Shown here: positions 6,784 to 12,531 of the stretch, in pieces | How positions within the stretch are numbered: the stretch's first letter is position 1 | How the letters are laid out: the number at the start of each line of letters is the position of its first letter | Assembly (NCBI GenBank): GCA_035551935.1 | Contig: DASZMJ010000044.1 | Coordinates: 1-12,531 of the forward strand | Source: DASZMJ01 sp035551935 | Lineage (GTDB): Bacteria; Planctomycetota; Planctomycetia; Isosphaerales; Isosphaeraceae | DNA length: 12,531 bases | Direction of reading: 5' to 3' | Made by a program: the position numbers and the translations under genes | Notes under the pieces: generated by a model | Database searches by the model: none | Seen by the model: only the letters and a program-made list of their open reading frames with translations | What the model was told of the DNA's origin: nothing

Positions 6784-7731
6784 TCAGAACCGGCCGAACT
6801 TGTAGGCGGGGTTCCTGGTGTCGAAGTCGAGGTCGGTGAGGCCGACGTTGAGTCGCAGGTCTTTATACGTATATTCTTCGACCAGCTCGGGCCCGGCCCC
6901 GGGCGCCGCCGGCCAGTCGTAGGCCTCGAAGCGGATCGGCAGGCCGAGCTCGTCGTCGATGAAGAGCCGGACCCGCTGGAACATGTCGCCGGGCCGGTGC
7001 TCGGTGTGGGTCGAGTCGATCCGCAGGCAAGGCCGGCCTGCGACGGTGCAAGCCGGGTCGAACTCCAGGCGGCTCTCCCCCGGCCGCAGCTCGGCATTCC
7101 ACCGCTCGGAGACCGTCTCGATCAGGTGGCCGAGGCCGGCCTCGGTGATCGGGTGCCGGCAGTCCTCCATCGCCATCGGGCCCTTCGGGTCCAGCCGCAA
7201 CGTCCCGGCCAACAGCCGGCCGAGCCCGACGTCGTGGACCAGCGCCCGGTCCCGGTCGCGGCCGGCGACGAAGATCGCCTCGCGCCCCCCGCGCGGCTGC
7301 TGGAGCCTCAGGTAGAGGCTCCTCGGCTCGCTGCGGACCTTCATCGCCATGATGAACAGCGGCGTCGGCTTCCCATCCACGCGCTCACGCTTGAGAAACG
7401 TGCAGGTATAATCCTTCACCGCCTGGAAGCGCTCGCGGCAGTCGGCGATGGCCCGTCGGGCGCGGCGGATGGGGTCCTCGGGCGCCGGCCGCTCGGCGAC
7501 GACGGCGCTGGCGCGGAGGACGCGGCGGGACCCGGCCGGGCGGGGCGCCTCGCGGGGCAGTTCGGCGACGACCCGGTCGGCCGTGTCGTCGATCGGCCCC
7601 GGGTCGCCGGCGCGAATCAGGCCGAGTGCCAGGACGACGGCCAGGGCGAAGAGCAGGCCGACGCCCACCGCCAGGCGACTGGGGCCTCGCGTTCGCCGGA
7701 CCGCGCCGACTTGCTGCGTGACGAGTGTCAT
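6784..7731 (-). CDS. DUF1571-family envelope protein
   Basis: Protein of 315 residues with one N-terminal membrane anchor (about 20-39) and a low-complexity linker to about 85. The DUF1571 domain follows: VKDYTCTFLKRERVDGK (105-121), KVRSEPRSLYLRL (131-143), a VHDVGLGRLLAGTLRLDPKG block (165-184) and RHPITEAGLGHLI (192-204), ending at FDTRNPAYKF. This domain is common in planctomycetes and its fold is thought to resemble lipoprotein-carrier proteins such as LolA. No biochemical role has been firmly assigned, as far as I know. The anchor should leave the domain outside the cytoplasm. ATG 7731 is preceded by GGGGAA at a rather long spacing. The gene is divergent from the metallo-hydrolase and upstream of the permease on the same strand. 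Confidence 0.88.
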   Translation of the reverse strand: MTLVTQQVGAVRRTRGPSRLAVGVGLLFALAVVLALGLIRAGDPGPIDDTADRVVAELPREAPRPAGSRRVLRASAVVAERPAPEDPIRRARRAIADCRERFQAVKDYTCTFLKRERVDGKPTPLFIMAMKVRSEPRSLYLRLQQPRGGREAIFVAGRDRDRALVHDVGLGRLLAGTLRLDPKGPMAMEDCRHPITEAGLGHLIETVSERWNAELRPGESRLEFDPACTVAGRPCLRIDSTHTEHRPGDMFQRVRLFIDDELGLPIRFEAYDWPAAPGAGPELVEEYTYKDLRLNVGLTDLDFDTRNPAYKFGRF

Positions 7732-8028
7732 CGACGGTGGTTCCCCGCGCCGGGATGGCGGTCCCCGACCGCGCGTCGGCCCTTGTGGTCTCTCGCGCGT
7801 CGCTCCCGATCCTGACGCCCGCCAGAATCTCCTAGCAATTGGCGAGCCATCAAGAAATTCGGCGATTATCGACCCGTTTTCGCGACGACCCGAGCGGTCG
7901 GGACGGTCGCGCGGGCCCCCGCCTTGTGTTTTTTACCGGCCGATGCGCATTGTTACAATCGGGGAGCCAGCCGCCGCCAGGGTCGTCCTTCCCGAAAATC
8001 AGCAATTGTTAAATTGGGGGTTATCATC
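7732..8028. other. Divergent promoter region
   Basis: These 297 bases separate the reverse-strand DUF1571 gene from the forward metallo-hydrolase. The part from about 7830 to 8028 contains AT-richer patches, and CAATTG occurs twice (at about 7837 and 8004). A forward promoter candidate is listed separately. I could not identify a convincing promoter for the DUF1571 gene, and no gene is seen here. Confidence 0.5.
7932..7959 (+). promoter_or_regulatory. Probable sigma-70-like promoter of the metallo-hydrolase
   Basis: TTTACC (7932-7937) and TACAAT (7954-7959) are separated by 16 bases and match the -35/-10 consensus at four and five of six positions. Transcription would start near 7966 and give a leader of about 60 bases before ATG 8029. 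Confidence 0.45.
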
Positions 8029-8694
8029 ATGTCGGGCCCGAAGGATCGGATCGAGACGGTCGTGTCGGCCCCGTTCGACGAGGTCGCCTACATCGCCTGG
8101 ACGGCGGGCGACGACGAGGCGATCGTCGTCGACCCGGGCTTCGACACCGATTCGATCCTGGAGTTGCTCCGCCGCGAGGGGCTGCGGCTCGTCGCGATCC
8201 TCAACACCCACGGCCACGCCGACCACATCGCCGGCAACGCCGCGCTCAAGGGGGCCTTCCCCGATGCCCCCCTGATCATCGGCCGGCACGAGGCCCGGCT
8301 GCTGACCGACCCCGACGCGAACCTCAGCGCCCCGTTCGGGCTCCCGCTGACCAGTCCCCCGGCCGACCGGCTCGTCGCCGAGGGGGAGCGGCTCGAGCTG
8401 GCCGGCTTCACCTTCGAGGTCCGCGAGGTCCCCGGCCACAGCCCCGGCTCGGTCGTCTTCGTCGCGGTCGACCGCGACCCCCCGTTCGTCTTCGGCGGCG
8501 ACGTCCTCTTCGCCCGCTCCGTCGGCCGGACCGACCTCACCGGCGGCGACGGCCCCCTGCTCTTCGCCGGCATCCGTCGCAAGCTCTTCACCCTCCCCGA
8601 CGCCACCGTCATCCTCCCCGGCCACGGCCCCCCCACCACCATCGGCGCCGAGCGCCGCCACAATCCCTTCGTCGGCGGCCCCGACCGCGCCTAA
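8029..8694 (+). CDS. MBL-fold metallo-hydrolase, glyoxalase II-like
   Basis: Cytoplasmic metallo-beta-lactamase-fold hydrolase of 221 residues, probably binding two metal ions. The signature HGHADH supplies H61, H63, D65 and H66. Further ligands are H137 (GHSPGS), D158 (GGDVLF) and H199 (PGHGPPTTIG). The ending GHGPPTTIGAERRHNPF is typical of the short YcbL-like branch of the hydroxyacylglutathione hydrolase family, which lacks the C-terminal substrate-binding domain of true GloB. It may hydrolyse a thioester such as a hydroxyacyl-thiol conjugate, but the substrate is unproven. ATG 8029 fits the family N-terminus (MSGPKDRIETVV). The frame is open to 7924, but that extension would cover the promoter. 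The ribosome site is weak (GGGGG at 8016-8020). Confidence 0.9.
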   Translation: MSGPKDRIETVVSAPFDEVAYIAWTAGDDEAIVVDPGFDTDSILELLRREGLRLVAILNTHGHADHIAGNAALKGAFPDAPLIIGRHEARLLTDPDANLSAPFGLPLTSPPADRLVAEGERLELAGFTFEVREVPGHSPGSVVFVAVDRDPPFVFGGDVLFARSVGRTDLTGGDGPLLFAGIRRKLFTLPDATVILPGHGPPTTIGAERRHNPFVGGPDRA

Positions 8695-8942
8695 AGTCCC
8701 CGACCGCCCCGGCCGTTGGGTTCGTTTTTCGCCGGCCGTCGGAACCACGGCCGATTTGACACGTTTCCATCTCATCGAACAGAATCTCTGATCGCCCGTC
8801 CACTCACCGCGCCCCGCCCGCCGCCGTCATCCGCATCGCATGTCGATCTTTTCGCGAGGAATCCCGCCCCCGGCGCGCACCACGGACGCCATCCCGCCAA
8901 TCGATCCACCTTCACTTGTCAAAGAACGCGAACCGCGCCCCG
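8695..8942. other. Gene-free convergent spacer
   Basis: This spacer lies between the ends of two convergent genes. CGGCCG occurs at 8710-8715 and again at 8733-8738, which could form a weak stem, but its T-tract lies in the loop. No open reading frame here looks real. Confidence 0.5.
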
Positions 8943-8952
8943 TCAGGCGCGG
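8933..8952 (-). terminator. Possible terminator overlapping the stop of the 8943-10028 gene
   Basis: On the reverse strand CCGCGCC and GGCGCGG (8946-8952 and 8933-8939) form a 7-bp GC stem around the stop codon, followed by a moderately T-rich run. The T-tract is interrupted, so intrinsic termination is only plausible. Confidence 0.35.
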
Positions 8953-10028
8953 CGACGGGCCAGTGCCTTCTGGGCCCGTCGCCAGCGACGGTTCCCGGCC
9001 TCGGGAGCCGGGGCGGCCGTGGCGGGGATGGTCGGCTTCGCGATCGCCACCGCGACCGCCTCCGTCGCAGGCACGCCCCGCATGCCGTCCGCCCGATCTT
9101 CCGTAGCAGGCACGCTCCGCGTGCCGTCCGCCTTCCGAACCGGTTCGTGTGTCGGGGCCGACGGCATGCGGAGCGTAGCCGCGACGGGACCCTTCGGCTC
9201 CGGCCGGGGCCGCGGGGCGGCCGGGATGTCGCCGCGGTCGCGCCGGCGGCGGTGCAGCTCGTCGAGGCCGCGGAAGAAGACGCGCTCGTTGGCCCGCTCG
9301 TAGCCCCAGAGCCGCCGGCCGGCCGGGCTGACGTCGAAGGCCAGGCCCGACTCGACCATCTGGCGCTCGGACTCGTCGAGCTCCAGCAGGTAGCCGTCGA
9401 GCCGCCCCTCGAGGTGCTCGATCTCCGCCTGCGCCACGGCCGCCAGGTCCCCGGCGGTCGCCTTCGCATTCACGCGCGGATGGTTCTCGCGGTCGTCGAC
9501 CGGCACGCCGAGCAGGTCCAGCGCCCGGGCCCGTCGGGCCTCGTCCCAGCTCGTGCCCGCCTCGGCATCGCGGAGCAGGCCGTGCCAGCGATCGAGCAAC
9601 AGCTCGCAGCCCTGGAGCGTCCTCCTCAGTTGCCGCGCCACCATCGCCGGCCGCTTCGCGAGCCCCTGCGCCAGCTCCTCGGCCGCGAGCCGGCGGTCGT
9701 CCGCCCAGCACGACCGCGCCCGCGACGCCGCCTCGACCCGCCGCGCCGACTCCATGCCCACCGCCCGGTCCACGCGGCGACCGGCGACCACCACGCGCCG
9801 GAGCTGCTCCTTCTCGTAGTCATCCGCCGGCTTGAAGATCGCCTCCCACTTCTCCAGCCGCTCCGCGACCTTCGCCTCCTCCTCCGCCGGCAGCACGACC
9901 CCCTCCCCCGTCAGCCCATGCTTCAGCGCATTCCCTCGCGAATTCGCCTTCCCCTCCGGGGTCTTCGGCCCCGTCGCGAGCAAGGCGTTCCTCCTGTTCG
10001 CAGCGATACGATTCTCCGACGTCGCCAT
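8943..10028 (-). CDS. Hypothetical protein with GPKTPEGK/NALKHGLTG N-terminus
   Basis: Protein of 361 residues, no known function. The N-terminus carries a conserved block: RIAANRRNA (7-15), GPKTPEGKANS (20-30) and GNALKHGLTG (32-41). I recognise this as the start of a widespread family of uncharacterised bacterial proteins, frequent in planctomycetes and acidobacteria. The middle (about 45-260) is charged and largely helical, possibly coiled-coil. No membrane segment or signal peptide is seen. The last 80 residues (281-361) are low-complexity, and part of them is encoded by copies of the R1 palindromic repeat read in frame (ADGTRSVPATE, ADGMRGVPATE and, inverted, ATLRMPSAP). ATG 10028 has GGAGA nine bases upstream (10038-10042); the frame's extension to 10103 is basic and repeat-like, so it is rejected. 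Confidence 0.8.
   Translation of the reverse strand: MATSENRIAANRRNALLATGPKTPEGKANSRGNALKHGLTGEGVVLPAEEEAKVAERLEKWEAIFKPADDYEKEQLRRVVVAGRRVDRAVGMESARRVEAASRARSCWADDRRLAAEELAQGLAKRPAMVARQLRRTLQGCELLLDRWHGLLRDAEAGTSWDEARRARALDLLGVPVDDRENHPRVNAKATAGDLAAVAQAEIEHLEGRLDGYLLELDESERQMVESGLAFDVSPAGRRLWGYERANERVFFRGLDELHRRRRDRGDIPAAPRPRPEPKGPVAATLRMPSAPTHEPVRKADGTRSVPATEDRADGMRGVPATEAVAVAIAKPTIPATAAPAPEAGNRRWRRAQKALARRRA
9062..9188. repeat. Three R1 repeat copies inside a coding region
   Basis: Copy A (9062-9092) has three mismatches to the consensus arm. Copy B (9101-9131) is identical to 6637-6667. Copy C (9157-9188) is inverted and has about six to seven mismatches. All three lie in the C-terminal coding part of the 8943-10028 gene without introducing a stop codon. 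The B/C pair repeats the head-to-head arrangement seen at 6636-6722. Confidence 0.8.
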
Positions 10029-10212
10029 CGGTGTGCGTCTCCGCTCTCCCGCGCCGGCGCGGGCCCGTTGTCGACCCGCCGGGCGCCGTTGCCCGACGAG
10101 CATTCGGGGTGAGGATACCCCGGATCAGAGATTACCCATGACAAGACCGGGAAGTCAATGGAGTCGAGCCGAGGACTTGCGGAATCGTCGGATGATGAGG
10201 CTTCGGGGTACG

Positions 10213-10361
10213 ACGGGTTCGACTTCGAACGCATGCCCTCCGGCATCACCGAGACGGCACGGGTTCGAGGCCGAACCCGTGGCACCCGGGTCACTCGCAG
10301 CAAGAAACCACGAAAGAACTCGACGGAACCTGGGTGCCACGGGTTCGGCTTCGAACCCGTG
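10213..10361. repeat. Cluster of GGGTTCG...CGAACCC hairpins (repeat family R2)
   Basis: Two perfect 10-bp hairpins share the same arms, CACGGGTTCG and CGAACCCGTG: 10258-10281 with loop AGGC, and 10338-10361 with loop GCTT. A degraded third copy lies at 10213-10231. The flank of the first (10272-10290) also pairs with 10329-10347 at 18 of 19 positions, so the two hairpins form a larger inverted pair. The stem resembles a tRNA T-arm, but no acceptor or anticodon stem accompanies it. It looks like a BIME-like composite repeat. Confidence 0.8.
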
Positions 10362-10405
10362 CCGGTGCGGCCCCGACTCTGCACCGAGCTCTCGGAGTTG
10401 AGGCA

Positions 10406-10650
10406 GGGTGGCCGGGGTTGGCCGTCTGCGGCAACCCCGGTCGCGAGCACCTCAGACCGAATCGCGGCGATGGATCGCCCTTCGTAGTGCTCTGTCCACC
10501 GCTAAATGTCCCTCTGGGAGGTCCGTTTTCTTGGCGGTTCTGCAGATTCAGAGGGACATTTAGCGGTGGACAGAGCACTACGAAAGCCAAGCCTTCCAGG
10601 CGATCCCGTATCAGGCCGGGGTTGCCGCAGACGGCCAACCCCGGCCACCC
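10406..10650. repeat. 245-bp nested palindrome (repeat family R3)
   Basis: The outer arms 10406-10440 and 10616-10650 are perfect reverse complements over 35 bases. Inside them 10481-10516 and 10549-10584 are perfect over 36 bases, with a 32-base loop (10517-10548). The unpaired parts are 40 and 31 bases long. There is no transposase gene and no visible target duplication. It could be a non-autonomous mobile element, a structured RNA, or a strong terminator for the PEP-CTERM-like gene, whose stop lies only 12 bases away. Confidence 0.85.
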
Positions 10651-10661
10651 GCCCGCGTCGC

Positions 10662-11744
10662 TCAGGCTCGCCCGCGGACGAGGATCGGGGACAGGCAAAG
10701 TGCGCCGATCGCGAGCAGCAGCGCGGCGCCCGGCGCGGGGACCGCCCGCACGCGCCAGATGCGCCCGGGGAGGTCTCCGGTCGGCGAACCGTTGCCGTCC
10801 ATAATGAACATACCTCCTCCAAGAACATCCTTGGTATCGAAGACGACATCGGACGCGTCGATCCCCTTCAGGAAGGGGGTGAGCGTCCCATCCGGCGCGA
10901 GGATCGAGACCTGGCCCGTGCTGTTCTGGCTATTGATCCCGAGCTGCGAGACGAAGATGTTGTTGCCGAAGGCGCCGCCCGGCCCCTCGGTGAGGCTCGT
11001 CGGCTTCTGGACGGGGCTCGCGATCGTCGTGACGGTCTTGCCGTCGGCGGACACCACGAAGATGCTGTCCTGGGTGAGGCCGGGCCCGTCGTCGAAGTTC
11101 GACGCGAGGATGGGGCCGCCGAACCGGGCGGCCGCCGGACTGCTCAGCGTCAGGATGGCCTGCGCGCCGGGGAAGGCATCGGGCCCGGCCGGAGGGATCG
11201 GGATCGTGGCGAACGTGTGGCTGCTGCCGTCCGGGTTGACGCGGACGATGGTCCCGTCACTCCCGTCGGTGACCAGGAGCGAGCCCTGGAAATAGGTCAT
11301 CTCGAACGGGCCGGCCGGACCCTTTCCGACGGTTGCGAACGTGGTCAGCGTCCCATCGGGGAGCAGTCGTTTGATCGCCAGGTCGAGGGGTTCCGAGACG
11401 AACATCCCGCTCCCATACCCGCCCTGCGCGAAGAGCAGGGCCTCGTTCGTCGGCAGTCCGTCCTTGAAGACCGTGACGTGACTCGGCGCGTCCACCAGCA
11501 GGATCGGCGTATCGGGCCTGTCGAAGCCGCCGGTCACGTACAGGCCCGCCGGGAACCCGTTGGTTCCGTCGCTCAGGAGGGCGCTGCGTGCCCTCGGGTT
11601 GCCGGGCAGGGAGCGGAAGTCGGCGTAGAGATCGATCCGAAAGTGGACCGGGTCGGTCAGCACCGGCTGGGCGATCGCCGGACGCACACCCAGCGCGGTC
11701 GGGGCCGCCAGCGCGACGAACACGAGCAGGGACGACCTCCTCAT
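10662..11744 (-). CDS. Secreted PEP-CTERM-like protein with beta-propeller-like repeats
   Basis: Exported protein of 360 residues. The signal peptide is 1-25, with cleavage after AIA. The body is Gly/Asp/Thr-rich and has recurring blades such as DGTLTTFATVGKG, DGSDGTIVRVNPDGS and APDGTLTPFLKG, resembling NHL/SMP-30-type beta-propellers. The last 26 residues (335-360) are VPAPG, then a hydrophobic stretch, then a short basic end (VRGRA). This is a variant of the PEP-CTERM tail used for exosortase-linked sorting to the cell surface, with PAP instead of PEP. No exosortase gene is in the window. The ribosome site is GGGGGTGAG before ATG 11744. A good promoter lies about 290 bases upstream. The stop abuts the R3 palindrome. 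The ligand or surface function is unknown. Confidence 0.85.
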   Translation of the reverse strand: MRRSSLLVFVALAAPTALGVRPAIAQPVLTDPVHFRIDLYADFRSLPGNPRARSALLSDGTNGFPAGLYVTGGFDRPDTPILLVDAPSHVTVFKDGLPTNEALLFAQGGYGSGMFVSEPLDLAIKRLLPDGTLTTFATVGKGPAGPFEMTYFQGSLLVTDGSDGTIVRVNPDGSSHTFATIPIPPAGPDAFPGAQAILTLSSPAAARFGGPILASNFDDGPGLTQDSIFVVSADGKTVTTIASPVQKPTSLTEGPGGAFGNNIFVSQLGINSQNSTGQVSILAPDGTLTPFLKGIDASDVVFDTKDVLGGGMFIMDGNGSPTGDLPGRIWRVRAVPAPGAALLLAIGALCLSPILVRGRA

Positions 11745-12034
11745 CTCTCACCCCCTTCAGGAAGGAACGTGCGTCGTGGAGACCTGCGGCAGGAAGCCTC
11801 CCGCCGTAGGCGCGCAGCAACCCCTCGGGGGGAGCCTCGTCGCTCCCCGCGCGGACTAGCCACATGCGGCGGCGCGGGAGGAACGGCGCCGCAACGGAAC
11901 CGGGCGAAGCCACGATCTCGGCCGAGTCGGTCGAGGTCCCGAGGCCGGCCGGATCGGCGATCGACGCCGACATCGCGGCGTCGTCGCACCAAACGAACCC
12001 TGGAAGTCCTCGGTCCGGTCGAAAAGTAACTCGT
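11745..12034. other. Long leader of the PEP-CTERM-like gene
   Basis: About 284 bases lie between the predicted transcription start (near 12028) and ATG 11744 on the reverse strand. The stretch is GC-rich with short pairing segments such as the CTCGGGGGGAG region near 11823-11833. An alternative frame starts at ATG 11973 but would run out of frame deep into the next gene, so I call no gene. The leader may carry regulation, but I recognise no riboswitch class. Confidence 0.4.
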
Positions 12035-12074
12035 CTTATAACGAGGGGAGCAGTCGGATTCAAGTAGCTTTTTT
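12035..12074 (-). promoter_or_regulatory. Sigma-70-like promoter with A-tract, for the PEP-CTERM-like gene
   Basis: On the reverse strand TTGAAT (12058-12063) and TATAAG (12035-12040) are separated by exactly 17 bases. An A6 tract (12069-12074) lies five bases upstream of the -35 box, like an UP element. This AT-rich island is the best promoter in the window and points toward the 11744 start. Confidence 0.7.
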
Positions 12075-12259
12075 CGACATTCTTGGAAAAAACCAACATT
12101 CCCTGAAAGCAACGATTCGTCCGCCCCCGACCCGCTCGACCCGGCGCCCACGGGCGTCCCATGGCCGTCCTCGGGGCCGGGTCGATGGTTGCCACGGGGG
12201 GACGGGCCTGGCAAACTGGGGCCGCGAGGGGGCCAAGCTCAACGGGGGGGACTCGGACC
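12064..12259. other. Upstream region of the prenyltransferase-repeat gene
   Basis: This part of the gap holds T6 and A6 tracts (12069-12074 and 12087-12092) and a 10-bp inverted repeat (12136-12145 with 12176-12185). The candidate promoter for the forward gene is listed separately. No other gene is seen. Confidence 0.45.
12189..12217 (+). promoter_or_regulatory. Possible promoter of the 12260 gene
   Basis: TTGCCA (12189-12194) and CAAACT (12212-12217) have a 17-base spacer. The -35 matches five of six consensus bases, the -10 only three, so support is modest. Confidence 0.35.
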
Positions 12260-12531
12260 ATGAGACGGCTCGAGAAGGTCGGGGCGTGGGGGATCGTCGG
12301 GGTCGTGATCGCGATCGCGACGGGAAGCAACATCGCGAGGGCGCAGGGGCCGGAGGAGCTGGCGAGGACGGCGGCGTATGTGGCCGCGCTCCAGAACAAG
12401 GACGGGGGGTTCGCGGCGGAAGCGGGGGGAAGGTCGACGCTGGGGGCGACGTCGACGTCGATCCGGGTGCTCAAGAACGTGGCGGGGTCGGTGCGGGATG
12501 TGCCGGGGGCCCTGGCGTTCGTGCGGAACTG
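12260..12531 (+). CDS. Secreted prenyltransferase/squalene-oxidase-repeat protein, 5' part only
   Basis: The gene runs off the window; 90 residues are visible. Residues 1-28 form a signal peptide (basic start, hydrophobic core, cleavage after ARA). The mature part starts QGPEELARTAAYVAALQN, followed by KDGGFAAEAGG at about 47-57. The QNKDGGF sequence with a preceding helix matches the alpha-alpha toroid repeats of protein prenyltransferase beta subunits and terpene cyclases. A second helical pair (STSIRVLKNV, then GALAFVRN) follows. In planctomycetes such exported repeat proteins are common and probably not true prenyltransferases. Codon use stands out: of twelve visible glycines ten are GGG, two GGA and none GGC. 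The start follows a GGGGGGGA run at 12244-12251, eight or so bases upstream. Confidence 0.75.
   Translation, partial: MRRLEKVGAWGIVGVVIAIATGSNIARAQGPEELARTAAYVAALQNKDGGFAAEAGGRSTLGATSTSIRVLKNVAGSVRDVPGALAFVRN

Larger units (their letters stand above)
10029..10661. other. Gene-free, palindrome-filled region
   Basis: This 633-base stretch runs from the start of the GPKTPEGK protein to the stop of the PEP-CTERM-like gene. It holds repeat families R2 and R3, listed separately. A weak reverse-strand promoter candidate for the 10028 start is TTGACT (10153-10158) with TAATCT (10129-10134), spaced 18 bases. All reading frames across the region are made of repeat-derived sequence, so I call no gene. 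Confidence 0.6.

Noticed and set aside
5438..6805. 455-residue forward open frame
   Set aside because: It is antisense to the permease, with low-complexity charged sequence and no start signal.
5421..7097. 558-residue reverse-strand open frame
   Set aside because: It crosses the permease and DUF1571 genes out of frame and has Arg/Gly/Ala-rich composition typical of high-GC shadow frames.
8710..8738. Rho-independent terminator after the metallo-hydrolase
   Set aside because: The CGGCCG arms are short and the T-tract lies in the loop, not after the stem.
10258..10361. Possible tRNA gene from the GGGTTCGA-like stem
   Set aside because: Only the T-arm-like hairpin is present. No acceptor stem, anticodon arm or D-arm could be placed, and the unit is repeated as a palindrome.
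10195..10650. CRISPR array
   Set aside because: The repeats differ in type and spacing, occur in inverted pairs, and have no regular spacers or cas genes nearby.
10406..10650. Complete insertion sequence
   Set aside because: Despite long inverted repeats there is no transposase reading frame between them and no target duplication.
10506..12029. 507-residue forward open frame
   Set aside because: It is antisense to the PEP-CTERM-like gene and begins inside the R3 palindrome. No recognisable domain.
11257..12474. 405-residue reverse frame, including an ATG at 11973 in the leader
   Set aside because: It runs out of frame about 490 bases into the PEP-CTERM-like gene, crosses that gene's promoter and looks compositionally random.

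Overview
The window is high-GC bacterial DNA, and its gene families point to a planctomycete, most likely of the Isosphaeraceae type. The clues are a DUF1571 protein, a secreted protein with a PEP-CTERM-like tail, a secreted prenyltransferase-repeat protein, small basic membrane proteins with an 'MLRF' stretch just before the first helix, and many palindromic intergenic repeats. This placement is inferred from gene content; no rRNA or other marker gene is present. I see no tRNA, rRNA or CRISPR array.

Layout. A palindrome-rich edge (12-91) precedes two tandem related membrane proteins (100-681 and 723-1178). The second overlaps by ATGA a secreted TlpA/thioredoxin-fold protein (1175-2137) that has lost its first catalytic cysteine. 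The reverse-strand gene that follows (2130-3329) is an M28 zinc-peptidase-like membrane protein whose stop overlaps the thioredoxin stop. Divergent from it is a PaaK/CapK-type adenylate-forming enzyme (3492-4919). A 147-bp stretch bounded by 10-bp inverted repeats separates that gene from a convergent APC-family amino-acid permease (5114-6613, -) and a DUF1571 protein (6784-7731, -). A 32-bp perfect palindrome lies between the last two. A divergent glyoxalase-II-like metallo-hydrolase (8029-8694, +) follows.

The right half is accessory in character. A hypothetical protein with a GPKTPEGK...NALKHGLTG N-terminus (8943-10028, -) carries copies of the same palindromic repeat inside its reading frame. 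Its upstream region (10029-10661) is gene-free. It is filled by a cluster of tRNA-T-arm-like hairpins and by a 245-bp nested palindrome with a 35-bp outer arm and a 36-bp inner hairpin. Beyond it lie a secreted PEP-CTERM-like protein (10662-11744, -) with a good sigma-70-like promoter and a long leader, and the 5' end of a secreted prenyltransferase/squalene-oxidase-repeat protein (12260 to the window edge, +).

How the genes work together: they do not form one obvious pathway. The only clear translational coupling is between the second small membrane protein and the thioredoxin-like protein. The permease and DUF1571 gene may be co-transcribed. The most notable content is the set of three palindromic repeat families, the thioredoxin fold without its nucleophilic cysteine, and the M28 peptidase with membrane helices placed inside its metal-binding core. 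I found no convincing defence, secondary-metabolite or phage system.
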